Below, piece after piece: positions 1 through 11,800 of a stretch of DNA of 64,000 nt (positions are counted from its first letter, which is position 1; every line of letters begins with the position of its first letter). Both the position numbers and the translations under genes were made by a program. The stretch comes from Trichoderma breve (Eukaryota > Ascomycota > Sordariomycetes > Hypocreales > Hypocreaceae), in NCBI RefSeq assembly GCF_028502605.1, contig NC_079232.1, positions 5,022,001 to 5,086,000 of the forward strand. Direction: 5' to 3'. The notes beneath the pieces are model-generated. The model worked only from the letters and a program-made list of their open reading frames with translations, was not told where the DNA came from and made no database searches.

Positions 1-141
1 AAAGGACTCGACGTAAAGCGTTGGAAATACGCAGATTACTAGTACATAGAGAATTGAGTACGCCAAGGCAGTATGTGGGCTTTCTTTGTGCTCAACCAAA
101 GCCAAGCTCTATTATAGGTCATCTTGAGTCGCCCCCCCGTA

Positions 142-1606
142 TTAATTCAACACTTTTCTAAAATCCGATTCAAAGTCTACGCCTTTCACCCCTCTACCAA
201 TCAGGATGATTTTGCCTTCCGTCGAAGAAATTTCCGCGCCGTTGGGGGCATCAATGAGCTCAAATATCTCCCTTACCCCTTGCAATAGCTTCACATCACC
301 GTTGATAAAAGCGAGGCGGCCCTTTGATCGGTGAATTTCAAATTCCACGGCGCTTTCTGTCCCCAGCAGCTTGTGATCCCAGAGAACCGCTCGTAGCCAT
401 CGGTCGACATCCTCCAGCTGCTCAGGGTGAAGACGTGGGACGGGAATGGAAACAGTTGATATCGTCTGTAGTATTGGTTAGCTGCATGTCTATACTTACT
501 TGACGCCAAGCGCTCCATCCTCCCATTCATTTTTTGATGTCGGTACTCACGGGATCCAGATGGCTATGGCCTTTGCTCTTAGCCTCGGCCACGTTGAACT
601 GATCGTATGCATGAAGGTCCAGAAGGAATCCCTCAAGCTGAGGAACGACGCTCTTTTCAGTCACGTGTATCCTGGCGGCCCCGTTGATAGACTCAATGCG
701 TTCCCTGACTATCTTCAGATCCTCCTCGCTTACCAAGTCGGCTTTGTTGAGAACAATAACATCGGCGTGTGAAATTTGCACGTGGGCGGTCGTCATCAAA
801 GGCCCGTGGTGGTCATGCTCGTTATGATCCTCGATCTTGCCCTTGGGGTCGTCAAGGCTGTGTAGAATATTCTTTGCGTCCACCAGAGTCACCACTCCAT
901 CGAGATAGATTGTGCTGCCAAGACCATCGTCGACCCAGAAGAGAGGTGCAATGTTGCCGGGATCTGCTAACCCAGTTGTTTCAAGCAAAATGTAGTCAAA
1001 AGCTCCCTTCTTTTCCATTAAGCTCTCGATCGCATTAACGCCAGTATCTCTAGTTGACGTTAGCATCTCAGACATGAGAAAAGATAATGAAAAATCTCAT
1101 AATGGAGTTGCATTACTTGACAGAACAGCATAGGCAGCCATTTCCAACTTCAAGCCATTCTTCTACCCTGTTGTCGCCTTGACTGACTGTGAGAGATTTC
1201 TCAATGTCCACAGCTATTAAACGGCCGACTGTTAAAAATCTCGCCGGAACATTAGGGTATATTGAGTGGTTTCATACAATCACCAAATTCTTTTGGTTTT
1301 AGACAAGATTAGTACAGATACCTATACACAAAGGCGATCGGAACCAAATAACATCACTCACCATTCATAATGACGGCAATTTTTTTCCCATGCTGAGCCG
1401 TAAGTATGTAATTCAATAATGTCGTCTTTCCGGCACCGAGGTATCCTGTTTCATCCCGTTAGTAGTGTTCTAATTTCTTCTCCTTCTTCTGTAATCTCAC
1501 CTGTAACAATGGTAATAGGCACTTTTATACTTGGCCCCTCGTCTGAGTCTTGGATCTCACCACCAACCTCGATCAGATCTGGAGGGGCATCGTCGTCGAA
1601 ATTCAT
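142..1606 (-). CDS. CobW/COG0523 GTPase, ZNG1-like zinc metallochaperone
   Basis: G3E-family GTPase of the CobW/COG0523 group. Eukaryotic members (ZNG1/CBWD) deliver zinc to client enzymes such as methionine aminopeptidase. Six exons are inferred (about 1606-1501, 1445-1362, 1289-1278, 1213-1117, 1049-551, 465-142), giving about 373 aa. Seen after splicing: Walker [10 protein letters not shown] at residues 36-44, the family metal-binding GCLCC at 93-97, ETTGLADP at 123-130, a His-rich acidic loop ([10 protein letters not shown]) at 172-181, and guanine-specificity NKAD at 201-204. A CobW C-terminal-type segment closes the protein. Exon 3 is only 12 nt, but it is needed to restore the frame and the NEFGD motif. 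The end of exon 4 is certain to about 1 nt only. The start at 1606 was chosen because the in-frame upstream codon at 1666 is not ATG and its residues are unlike the family. It is divergent from the MOB gene. Family assignment is firm; the zinc client is not known from sequence. Confidence 0.9.
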
Positions 1607-2105
1607 CTTGTACAGCCAAAGCAAAGGTAACAACGATCTAGGCGTACTAAAACCAATCAATACCAAATAATTAAGCTACAAAGTACTGGATGAATGTCTA
1701 AAACGAAATATGAATAAGAAGCGCTTGGATATAGTCAAGGTCAAGATTGATGAATGCAGCAGAATAGGCTCGGTTACATAAGGCACTAAATCCCAGTATG
1801 CACGATGATGGCACGCCCTCCTGGATTCACGCTTGATTGCCCGCAGAAGCCGCGCCCCGCTAGGCTTCTCTATACCTGATTGAGACAAGTCCAAAGGATA
1901 TGCGTCTACAAAGCTCAAGAGGGTGCTTATGCATCTAAGACATATGCCATCCAGCTCTAGCCACATCCAATTGGCTGGATAGCTAGCCAGGCTGTCAACA
2001 TCATCGCGACTGGAACATCTCAGATCTCTCCGTCCCTCTATTCTGTCTTTTTCTCTCCTTCTGCCCTTTTCCCGAGACCAAAGAGCCGCGCTGCACTTCC
2101 AAACC
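1607..2105. promoter_or_regulatory. Divergent intergenic region, CobW gene / MOB3 gene
   Basis: Shared 5' region of two divergently transcribed genes. No recognisable coding segment. The part next to the MOB start is pyrimidine-rich (about 2020-2105), as is common before fungal start codons. No specific operator was identified. Confidence 0.5.
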
Positions 2106-3719
2106 ATGTCTCTGGCGCCGAGCTCCCCTCGTCTGCCCAGCCCCCCGCCGCCAGCAGAAATCCAGATAGGGCCAAACTCCCCCTCGGGAGGTCCAGCGGC
2201 GACTCTGGCGACCACCGAGATGGAACAGTCGCATCTGGATGCCAGCTCCTCTCGGCGGATACACCCCGGGACAAAGGCTGCAGATATGGCGGCTGGCCCT
2301 CCATTGGTGCCACTGAGCGAGGTATGGCTGAACCCCCCTTCACCCTTCGCAAGAGCTTCAGAATAGAACTCCAAGTGCTAACATGAAGACGAATTCTTGG
2401 CATCCGACCAGCTAGATTCACCATTCCAACTTCAAGAGCACCTCGCTGCTTTACACTATCACAGCACCGCCTCCGGCACGCAGCCACTAACTCGCGCCTC
2501 AGCCCTTCAGCTCGCTCAGCCTCCCCCGGGCATCGATCGCACTCTCTGGCTCTACGAGCTTTGCCGCTTCCTCATCTCGCAGTGCAACTCTCTCATCGTT
2601 GGCTTCCTCTTCGACACGCCACCATGCAGCGCCAGCACATGTCCCGAGATGCGCGCGTCGGAATGGCAGTTTCTATGCGCCGTGCACGAGCAACCTAAGA
2701 GCTGCTGTGCCATTGACTACTGCTGCCATACCCTCGACTGGGCCGCCAACGTGGTCTCGGACCAAAAGATCTTCCCCAGCCGCTTCGTCGTGGTCAACGA
2801 TATTCATAGCAAGAATGTTGGCGTCAAGAGCTTGGTCAACGTCTTCCGTCGGCTGCACCGCATCTTTGCGCACGCCTGGTTCCAACATCGCAGCGTCTTC
2901 TGGGCCGTCGAAGGGCAGACCGGGCTCTATGTCTTCTTCAAGACCGTGTGCGACCTGTATGACCTGCTACCAGCTGAGAATTACAAACTGCCCCCCGAGG
3001 CGGAAGGCCTCGAGGCGCCACCAGAGTTCGATGTCATGGCCAACAGAGCTCCTCCGCCTCAGATCCTAAAGCCCCAGGCTTCCCAACCCAGCGGAGGCGA
3101 GCTCGAGGACGATGGTTCGCACGGGTCAGTCAACCGCACAAACACTCGCAGGCACATCAGGAGCAGCCCATCCACCGGGAGCTCTGTAACAACCGTCATG
3201 GAGGCGGAGGAAGAAGATGCCGATGGAGTTTCTCGCAGACTGAGAAACATGCACTTGGCAGCCCCCGACGTCTTGGAAGAGGAACCTGAAGTCACCGAAG
3301 TCCCCGTCATCGTCGAGCAATCAGTAATCTCCGGTCCACCGCCTCCCCTCTTTCTACCGGTCTCTGACCCCGGGCAGGACGAAGCAGGCACCGTATCTGA
3401 CTTGTCAGATGTTAGCCAACAAACAGGGGTATCGGAAAGCATTGTGGAGATTACAGATGATGACGTTACTAGCGTTATTGACACTTCTGATGCACATAAT
3501 ACCACTGAGCAGGAGGAAGAGACGACAGCCGCAGCAGCAGACGGTGACGCGCCCGATGCGAAGGAATCCTCAGATGCAACTGAGAAATCATCCACAGCTG
3601 AGCACGCCGCTGAACCCTCAGGAGAGGAAACAGCAGCACAAGATCAACAGCCCACTGCAGCAGAGACAGCGCCTGCAGCGGACGTGGAAAAAGAAGGGGC
3701 ACAAGGTGATGAAAAGTAG
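2106..3719 (+). CDS. mob3: MOB3/phocein-family protein (STRIPAK subunit)
   Basis: Mob1/phocein-family protein. Fungal MOB3/phocein is a core subunit of the STRIPAK phosphatase-kinase complex, which controls hyphal fusion and sexual development. Two exons: 2106-2321 and 2412-3719, with a 90-nt intron (GTATGG donor, GCTAAC branch point, CAG acceptor), giving 507 aa. The first exon is required because the longest second-exon frame opens with TTG, not ATG. Residues 1-72 are a Pro/Ser-rich leader. The Mob domain spans about 73-275, with the zinc-site Cys region TPPCSASTCPEM near 142 and the His pair HAWFQH near 226. The tail (about 290-507) is acidic, Ser/Thr/Ala/Glu-rich and low-complexity, as known for fungal MOB3. 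The CAIDYCCHTLDWAANVV segment resembles phocein more than Mob1/Mob2. The exact N-terminus is less certain than the domain call. Confidence 0.9.
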
Positions 3720-4569
3720 ACCTCTTCCACTGTTTCTCTTCTTTTGGATCAAGGATGGGGTTTAATGTTTAGGCCTGGATAGCCAGCCGTCTTGATTTGT
3801 ACGGTGAACTTTATAATGAATGTTGTCATGGGGGGAGAGGGAAGTGCACTTGTATAGCGTCGAATCATGAAAATCGCACGATTACGGGGACAGCGCGCAC
3901 AAAAGAATGCGCCTTATCAGCAATAATGCACACATATATATACACATCCATAAAAGAAAAAGGAAAAAGAAATATATTATACGTATATGAAAAGGACACC
4001 AGATTGCGTTTAAGCGTACATATGTCCATATGAAAGATATTCCCAACCGCTCTTCGCTGTAGCACCTAGTAACACACTCTTCTCAAAAGCAATGCCGCAA
4101 ATAAATCTCTCGCCATGTGCTGTTTGTCCAGAGGAACTCCCATCCTTTTGCCTATCCTGGGGCGGGCCAGTTGATATCAAGTTGAGAAATTTCAAATCCC
4201 GCCCTCATTGCCCAACGCGCCGTCCTTTGGTACCTCAGGGACCTTGACTCCGGTATGGTTTCCACTGCCGGAAACTTGAAATCGAACATCTAAATCCTCG
4301 GTCGTGATACATGCATGCTTTTCCACATGCTAATCCCTGAAAATTTGAATGACACAGCCCCCTCCAAATATCAACAGGTCTCAAGTACCATCGATCGGCA
4401 TCGGTAGTTTGTAGAACAGGGGTATGACTCGTTCACTTGATTTTTTTCGATGCCTAAATATTTCGTATCCAACAATTATCGACAAATTTCAATAGCTAAA
4501 CGGTTGAAGCCATGTTGCCAAGTCTATAAAGATTCTTAATTCTTTTTGGTATTGATTCATCGTCGGCCG
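3720..4569. other. Convergent 3' intergenic region
   Basis: Lies between the 3' ends of the MOB3 gene (+) and the zinc-cluster regulator (-). It contains AT-rich stretches with TATATA runs around 3935-3985, probably 3'-UTR and polyadenylation sequence. No coding signal seen. Confidence 0.4.
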
Positions 4570-7077
4570 TTAAAGGATCAGTTTATCAAAGAGGTGCTTA
4601 ACCTCACGGAGGTTGACTTGTTGTGTATTCATCGCTCTAGCGTTTCGCTCGTCCGCAAAGCTTCTTACGCTTTTGAGAATCGGCGTAAACCCTTCATCAT
4701 TAGGCAGCCACCACTGGGCACATGAGGGGTCTCCAAAGATCTCTGCCATCTTTTCACGGCGAGTCGCAGGGTTAATATGCCTATGAAATCCATGATGTTA
4801 GAACAACACTGATGGTAAAACGATTCAACTTCTTCTCTATACGAAAACTAAAAAAAAAAAAAAAAAAAAGGAAGAAAATAATGGGAACATATCCATGCCA
4901 TTGATTGGTCATGAGGATGGAAGAAAAGGGGGAATGGGATGAATGGTAAAAGATGCATAGAAAAAGGGCTGACGAATCGAATGAACTTACCCCTGAGTTT
5001 CCAGAAGTGCAAATTTCCGTCGCACCCACATGTTATTGCTCGGCTGGTGTGGCAAGAAGAGGCCCGCGATCGCGAGACACGGCTGCATCGCGATTAATGT
5101 CCCCGGCGGTAAATCTGGCCAATACTCCAAGCACTCGAAGAGTTCGCAAACCGTAAATGCATGCCCTCCTAATTCAGTGAACAGCTGTTCTGGAGAGATG
5201 TTTGGTGACTGAGTTTTATGCATAATAACAATGCTATGCCATTCCATCATGATGACGGTGTTGTTGAATAGGGGGTGATCGTAGAGTAAGCCCGGGCGAT
5301 ATGGGTTGACAATATCGTCGGGGCTCAAGGGACGTTGCCAGTTAAAATCGGTAATGAGATGTTTTTGGTCGCATAGCATCGGATCCCAGCTTGCCTTCCA
5401 TTCTTCAAGCTGTGCAGTCAGAAAATTGTGCTCGTTGGCGTAATCCGTCGGTGCGATTTGTTTTCGGCTTCCACGAGCATACAAGGTCGACATGTCGTAA
5501 GAGATGAGGCGTAAGCGAGCGGATCGGTCTTCAATCTTCCAGCGCAGTTCCGAGGGATTTGACGCCATCTGAGTTTGGAAATACGCAATCATGGTGGTGA
5601 ACCACTCACGGGGTATCTCGGTAGGAAACCTACCCATTAGTGCAACAATATTATCAAATCGAGCATACCAGCTGAGACACATTCGACCTATCGAGGTTTG
5701 CATCGCCGTCTCCGGAGTGTAGATATGGGTAAGAATTTCAAATGCAGCCTTCTGGTGACCCATGAGATTGACCCAATCCCCCAGATACTCCTATAATGAA
5801 GAACACAAAGGTCAACTGCCTGGTTCAAAAACCTGTTTTACCCAGCCCAATCCAAAAGCTTACCTCGATTGTAGCGAGCTGCAATATTGTCAGCAGTACA
5901 TGGACACTGTGCGTCTCTTTTCTTTTCAAAAGACTCAGCAACTGAGTCACGCTTTTGTTATAGTACTGCAGGAAGTCTTGCAGTTGTCCATTTGGATTTT
6001 GTAAAGTAACGTGATACGCAGCAAACCCAACTAATGCATTGAGCAGCGGCTCACATTGTATCGCAACACTCGGTAGCTCGGAATGGAAAAAGTCGTCCTC
6101 GTCGACCGCCAGGCCATAGTGGTAATTTGTCATATTGTCCCTGTAATATCGGAGATAACTCCGAAAATCTTGGGGTAGATGCATCCGGTCTAAGCCTCCG
6201 CTCGCTGGCAAAGTCGTTTCCGTCCCCTGGTAACCAGCTGGTGTCCAGCTTCCCGTCGTTACATTGGAAGTTGAGGGTGAAACGCTCTTATTACCTTCCT
6301 GCGATGGTGTTTCGGAGGTTTGGCGGGCGCTCGTAAGGGCCATATTAGGCGAAGCCGCACTTGCTCTCCGGGGTTGTGAGATGACAGACATCGATTCTCG
6401 CCGGGGGGTTCCATCGGGTTCGTCATCATCGGGAATGGTTCCGAGTCTTGCTTCCTGCTCTGTATCGTCTTCTTCCCCCTCGTTAGAAGATGTGGGACTT
6501 ATGTACTGAGCGGATGAACCGTCTTTAGATTTGGCTGTAGGCTGGCCCGAATTACCTTTGGATCCTGGTGGTTCAGGATAAATACAGTCTCGGCTGCCTT
6601 TCCTGCATCCTGCTACCTATTAGCTTGAAGAAGTAGACAAAGTTTTCCGCATTACGGGTTAAAGGCTTACGGTCACAGATTGGCCGGGTCTCGTCACACT
6701 GTATCGTGTCAGTCACATTATTGAAATTAACTGTGCAGGGCTTGCACTTTGCCCACCTTGACTCGGCGGCTCCGGCACGTATAACAGCCAGAGCGTGTCC
6801 TACGATGCTTCACTTGATCTAAATTCCCGCCCTGGCTGGCAGCTGAACGCCGCCGGCTCTTGCTGGCCTTCGGGGCATTGATTATTGTAGGCTCCGGATA
6901 CCCGGCGAAATATCCCATGTTTCCCATATTGGAGGCATATGGAGAGTGCATTGGAGGGGTCGACATTGGCAACGGAACTCCGGGCCCGAGGACCTGGTTT
7001 ATCTCGTCGGGGCTGGTAGGCAGATAGCCTTCCGCCCCCGACATTGTAGAAAGAAATTGGCGGTAGTAATCACCCAT
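4570..7077 (-). CDS. Zn2Cys6 fungal-specific transcription factor
   Basis: Binuclear zinc-cluster regulator, expected to be nuclear and DNA-binding. Five exons: 7077-6757, 6698-6671, 6609-5864, 5790-4991, 4780-4570, all with consistent phases, giving 701 aa. The zinc cluster is complete after splicing: Cys 98, 101, 108, 115, 118, 125, in the order CX2CX6CX6CX2CX6C. The linker ends in CIYPEPPGSK. An acidic, Ser-rich region with EGEEDDTEQE follows, then a middle homology region of the fungal-specific type (about 240-640). The cluster is split over three exons, the middle one being only 28 nt. The start at 7077 (MGDYYRQFL) is chosen because the upstream in-frame extension to 7233 reads like leader sequence; 7233 remains possible. 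The regulator's target is unknown. No neighbouring pathway genes suggest one. Confidence 0.88.
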
Positions 7078-8810
7078 GCTGGCGATTATGTAGGGAAATC
7101 GAGGTGTCCAAGAGTGTCCAGAGGGTATTCCGATAAGAGTTTGCTGAAGATGATTGAAAGATTTCTGGCTTTTCGCATGCTCAGCGAAGAAGTTAAGGGA
7201 TGTAGCAGTCGGGGTCGTCGCATCGAAAGTCAAGCAGCGCTAAGTTATGATGGGATTGATTGCTGTTGACCTAATTTCCCCTTTGGAATATCATTGAGCA
7301 AATGGGGGAGGGAGAAAGAGAAGTGGCCGTTGAGTTGCTAGGTAACTAGCAGAGAGGTATAGCTAATTAGATGTTGTCGTGATTCACCGATCTTCTTCGA
7401 GGGAGCAACTTCAAGCTGGTTAAACACATCCGGAGGTCTTGATGATGGAACTTGAAAGAAAGTCTGAAATCGAAGATTGCGAAGCCCGATGGAGTCGGTC
7501 CAAGGAGAGGGGGGAAACCGCGCAGGGAATAGATGAAGAATCAACGAAGGCAAGACACGAAATGACCACGCTGTATGACTATAACTTCAACACGAGTCTG
7601 GATGCCGCTTGCTGATGGAAGGAAAAGCCAAGCAGAATATGGCGGTGGTGGTAGTAGATCGTGAATCAAACCCTCAAGATTGGTTGATGATAGTTGTTTG
7701 CTTGTTGCTCAGGAGGGGATGAGACGAACGCCGAACCGGTAATAGTCGTAATGAGGAGTCTGTGGGTATAGCGGCCATGGGGGTATGCAGAGCTTCTCGG
7801 CCTCGAACTGGCTGCTTGTCACTGCGTCTCGCCAGATCTGTTTCTGGCCACGGCAGTTAGGCAACGTACAAGTATGCAGTGACGACCCGAAGGCAGCAAG
7901 AGCAGTAGCCGGCACAGTGTGAATGACCCACGCTGCGGGGAGCTGCCTGTCCAGTCTAGACGCGCAAGTCCTGCTTGGGGACAGATGATGGGTGGCAGCA
8001 GCGTGAAGAGTAAGGTATCATATGCTTTAGTACGTAGATGGTAAAGTGCTGCGAGTGTAGCTGCAGCTCGGATAGGCCTCAGGTAGAGCAAGTAGTGAGA
8101 ATGGAGAGACCTTGGGAACCAGCCAGCTTTGCGGACGAGAATCGCGTTTGGTGTGAAGACTCCAGAAGAGGCTACCGTAATGATATTTCCTGGGCCATGG
8201 AGGTAGACTTATGGAGATGCTGGTTTGCGGATCTTGTGGTTAATGGGACAATGGTTTGCAAGCTAACCCCTTTTTCTTCTTCTCTGTCCCTCTCAAGGCA
8301 AGACGATCCGATAATGACAAGACACGCAAAAGGCAGTCAAGCCGGAGAATTTGGATTGAACAAGATTAGATCTTTGAGAGAGGATCAACCAGACGAATCA
8401 CCTGCATCAATGCTCGGTCGATACTAGTATTTGAGCGTGTGGCTTCCGAAAGGGAATCAATGCCTGGTCCACAGCGGAGACGGCTGGTGGGAACTGGCCC
8501 AGCGCATTCCCACAGGGCACTCCGTCGTTGATGGAGAATCCCGCAAGGGGAGGGAAAATTGGGAACTGAGCAAGGAGAAGATGAAGCTCTAGTAACGGAG
8601 GAAAGGCGCGGGGCAGAAGAAGACGGTTAGAGGGCCCCCCTGGGCGGCAATACACATGGGTCCTGCCGGGCGTTTGGCTCCAGCTGGGACGCGAATCTAT
8701 CGATGAGCACCCTCCATCAAGGTGATTCGACAGTGAACAAGTCTAGGAAAAGAGAAATCCTGCCAGGTTCGCAGCTGGGACAGGCGGGTGCTCAGCGCAG
8801 TAATGATCGA

Positions 8811-8853
8811 GGGTGGTGGTGGTGGTGGTGGTAGTGGTGGGAGTGGTAGTGGC
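8811..8853. repeat. GGT/AGT trinucleotide microsatellite
   Basis: Run of GGT units decaying into GGTAGTGGTGGGAGTGGTAGT on the + strand. No open frame of likely coding value crosses it, so it is taken as an intergenic simple repeat. Confidence 0.85.
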
Positions 8854-11800
8854 TGCGGGCTGGATCTGAAAGTGATAAGTTATGGGGTGACATTGAAGCA
8901 GCAGCCACCGCCGCGGCATTCTAGATCCAGGCCTGGTGTATCTTTTTTTTTTTTCGGCCGTCGACTTAAGCATATGCCTGTACAAGACTCGGGCAAGCTC
9001 AGATCAATCTAGGAGCCTCTTATTACAGTGCAAGGTAGCAAATGGTCGTTGCGTTGCTAGGGACAAGCGTGCCACGGCGGTACTTGATAGAGAAGACAGG
9101 CATTGTGCTCCGTACTCCCATTTCTCTGGTACGAGTACAGCTCCTCAGGCCTGTAAAGTGACCAGAGCAAGGGAAGGCATTCAAAATGATGCTAGTGGTG
9201 CCACTTCGTCGAGGCATTATGGACGACGAATAACGCTTCCGGGGGTGTGGCAGCAGGCACCAAGGACCCAGCGAACAAAGCCAAGGCTGCACATTGCCCT
9301 CCCCCTACCCCTCGTAAACCGCAGAATCAGAATCGAGCCTCTAAAAAGGGCCTCCACAAGGTCTGAGCAGCCGGGTGGCGGCGACCAGCCTAGCAAAATG
9401 ACGGGGAGCAGAGGCCAGGGTTGCTGCAACGGGTTTGGGCACCCCACGCCAACCTCCGGCCTCCTCTTCCTATGTACTACTAGTCGTACTAGTAGTAGCT
9501 CTTTCAGGAGATGGAGGCTCCTCTGATCCTCTAGGAGAGCAAAGAAGGCAAGAATAATTGTACCTGTACTCCCGTCGTACTAGTATATTCATCGGCGTAC
9601 TTATACTGTGCGCCTCCGTTGCGTGTAGGGCATCTTTCATGGGGGAGGCAAGAATTGCTGAATCGCAGCAGACTGACAATGACACAGGAGTCAATTCATG
9701 TACTCCGTAGAACGTACCCATGCCATGGTGGCTTTGGGAATCCTGAGCACCGCCTTTGGCCCAGTTGAGCGGACAAGCAGTGCTCCATACTGGTCGGTAC
9801 GTCGCATCCTGTACATATTTGGGGGTGGTGGAGAGGCTCATGGGCCTAGGGGCCTAGGAACGGCATGGCTTGGCTTGGGAGGAGAAGAATGCAGCAACAC
9901 GGTGGTTTGATCAACAATCCCAAGTCCTTCACACAGCTCTGTGCTGCCAATGACCGGAACAGGAGATTTTCTCTCTTTTCTTCCTTCGTGAATCTTTTCT
10001 TTTCTTATCCTCTTGCCTCACCGGGTTGCAGATTGTTGGGCCAAGCGAGACTGGCCGACCGGACACTCTCCGTTGCTCCCGTCCTCGTCCCCTTGCAAAT
10101 GAGTCGGCGATAACAACGGTACAGAATACTGGTACCAGTACTTGGTGCCGCACATGCCAATCCCAGGCCCAGCAGCAGCTGTATAGGAGAAGCTATTGGG
10201 CGATCGCGATCCATCTGGACAGGTACATACATGCCCATGCATGGAGCTGCAGAGCTTTGGACGGCGAGCCGTGTCGACAACATGCAGCCAGCCTCGGAGC
10301 ACAGTAGCTGTCGGGGCTTGGACCGGACTCGTAGCGTGGGGTTAATGATATAGTCTCCGGCCCGACCATGTGCTCCGTACGGTGCGAAAGTCTCTTTGAA
10401 GGAGACGGCTCAGGAGCTTCAGTTTTGCGGTTGATGCCACGATGGCGTTCAAACGGCGACCTGACGATAGGTAAAAAAGTTAGCACGGCTACAGGCGCAG
10501 GTACAGCACGGGTACAGGTACGCACGATGGAGTGCCGCCAGCCACCAGGGATGGAGTCACTCCTACCTGTGCGAGTGCTAGCCCGGAGTTGGAGCTACTA
10601 GCACGAAGCTTGACGATTCCGCGTTTCGCGGCCTGAGCATGGGGCGCTCGGCACTAACTTCTGCACGAGCAGGAGCTACCTGGCCCTACTCACCTTTGCC
10701 TGCCCTACAGAGCAACCTTCCAAGTACTAAGCTTGCTGCTGCACTCGTACTAGCAGAGCAGTACCTTGTAGTATACGCTGTACCTACCAGCCTCTTTCTT
10801 AGGCGCTCCTTCTTTTGCTCAAGACGCCATTGGGCTGCATCCTTCCTTCTCGCTGCACCGCATCGTTCTCGTACTTGCCTGTCTGGTTGGTGTATGAATT
10901 CCAATGTGCTGTCCCGGCTTATGTAATACGGGCTGACGGGCCAGTCGCATTTTGCCGGCCGGGGAGCAGGCAATAGATTCCTCCTGCATCAATCAGTTCC
11001 TCATCCTCCACCATCACCACCACCCATCTTTGGTTTTCAACGCAGAACTACGGCCGTCACCTTGCCATTCATCCCTCAATCACAGCCCCGGCCCAGCCAA
11101 GCCCAGCATCCCAGATTGACATTTGCCTTCCATGGTGAGAAAGGGAAGAGCGTGTGGACCCTTGCTGGCAACAGGGTCCGGCGCCACCCAATTTGCAGCA
11201 CACCACCAAGAGACGGTGCACAGACCACGAATATCCCAGAAGAAGCCTCGCACAGATGAGCTTGCAGCGAGAGGCATGAATCGCCAGGCCCGTGATGCAG
11301 CTAAGTGTGCATTGTCAACATATCGAGCTAGGCGTGCGTGTGGGCTGGAGGCTGCGCGCTTGGTTGGGCTTTTCCCCGGCTTGTTTGCAGGGGGTCGGCG
11401 TCAACCTGATCCGCAACGACCCAATTCTCCAACGCTTTTTCGCCGATGCTTGATGCCATTGACTGCAACTTACTGTACGAGGGCAGCCGCGACCATCGGG
11501 CACTGCCTGTACCGTACAAGGCCGCCGCGCTCTCTACCTAGTACTGTACCATTGGCCCTTGTGTGACACAATGGCTTGTACTCGTATGTGTACCTCTCTT
11601 TTGAACCACGATATATCGGCAGCGCGGGAGCGGCACGACAGAGGCATGGGTATGGCCGTTTACACTGGCGCGAGAGCCAAGATTCAAGCCCTAGCATAAT
11701 TCTCCATCTGGCATACACGTTCACTCTTATTTAAATAATGCTCCGTAATGCACAGCTACATAGGCGCCTGGATCCATCCAGTCATTACGAGTACAAGCGC

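Noticed and set aside
3059..3595. 178-codon antisense open frame over the MOB3 tail
   Set aside because: It mirrors the Ser/Ala/Glu-rich low-complexity tail on the opposite strand; no independent evidence for coding.
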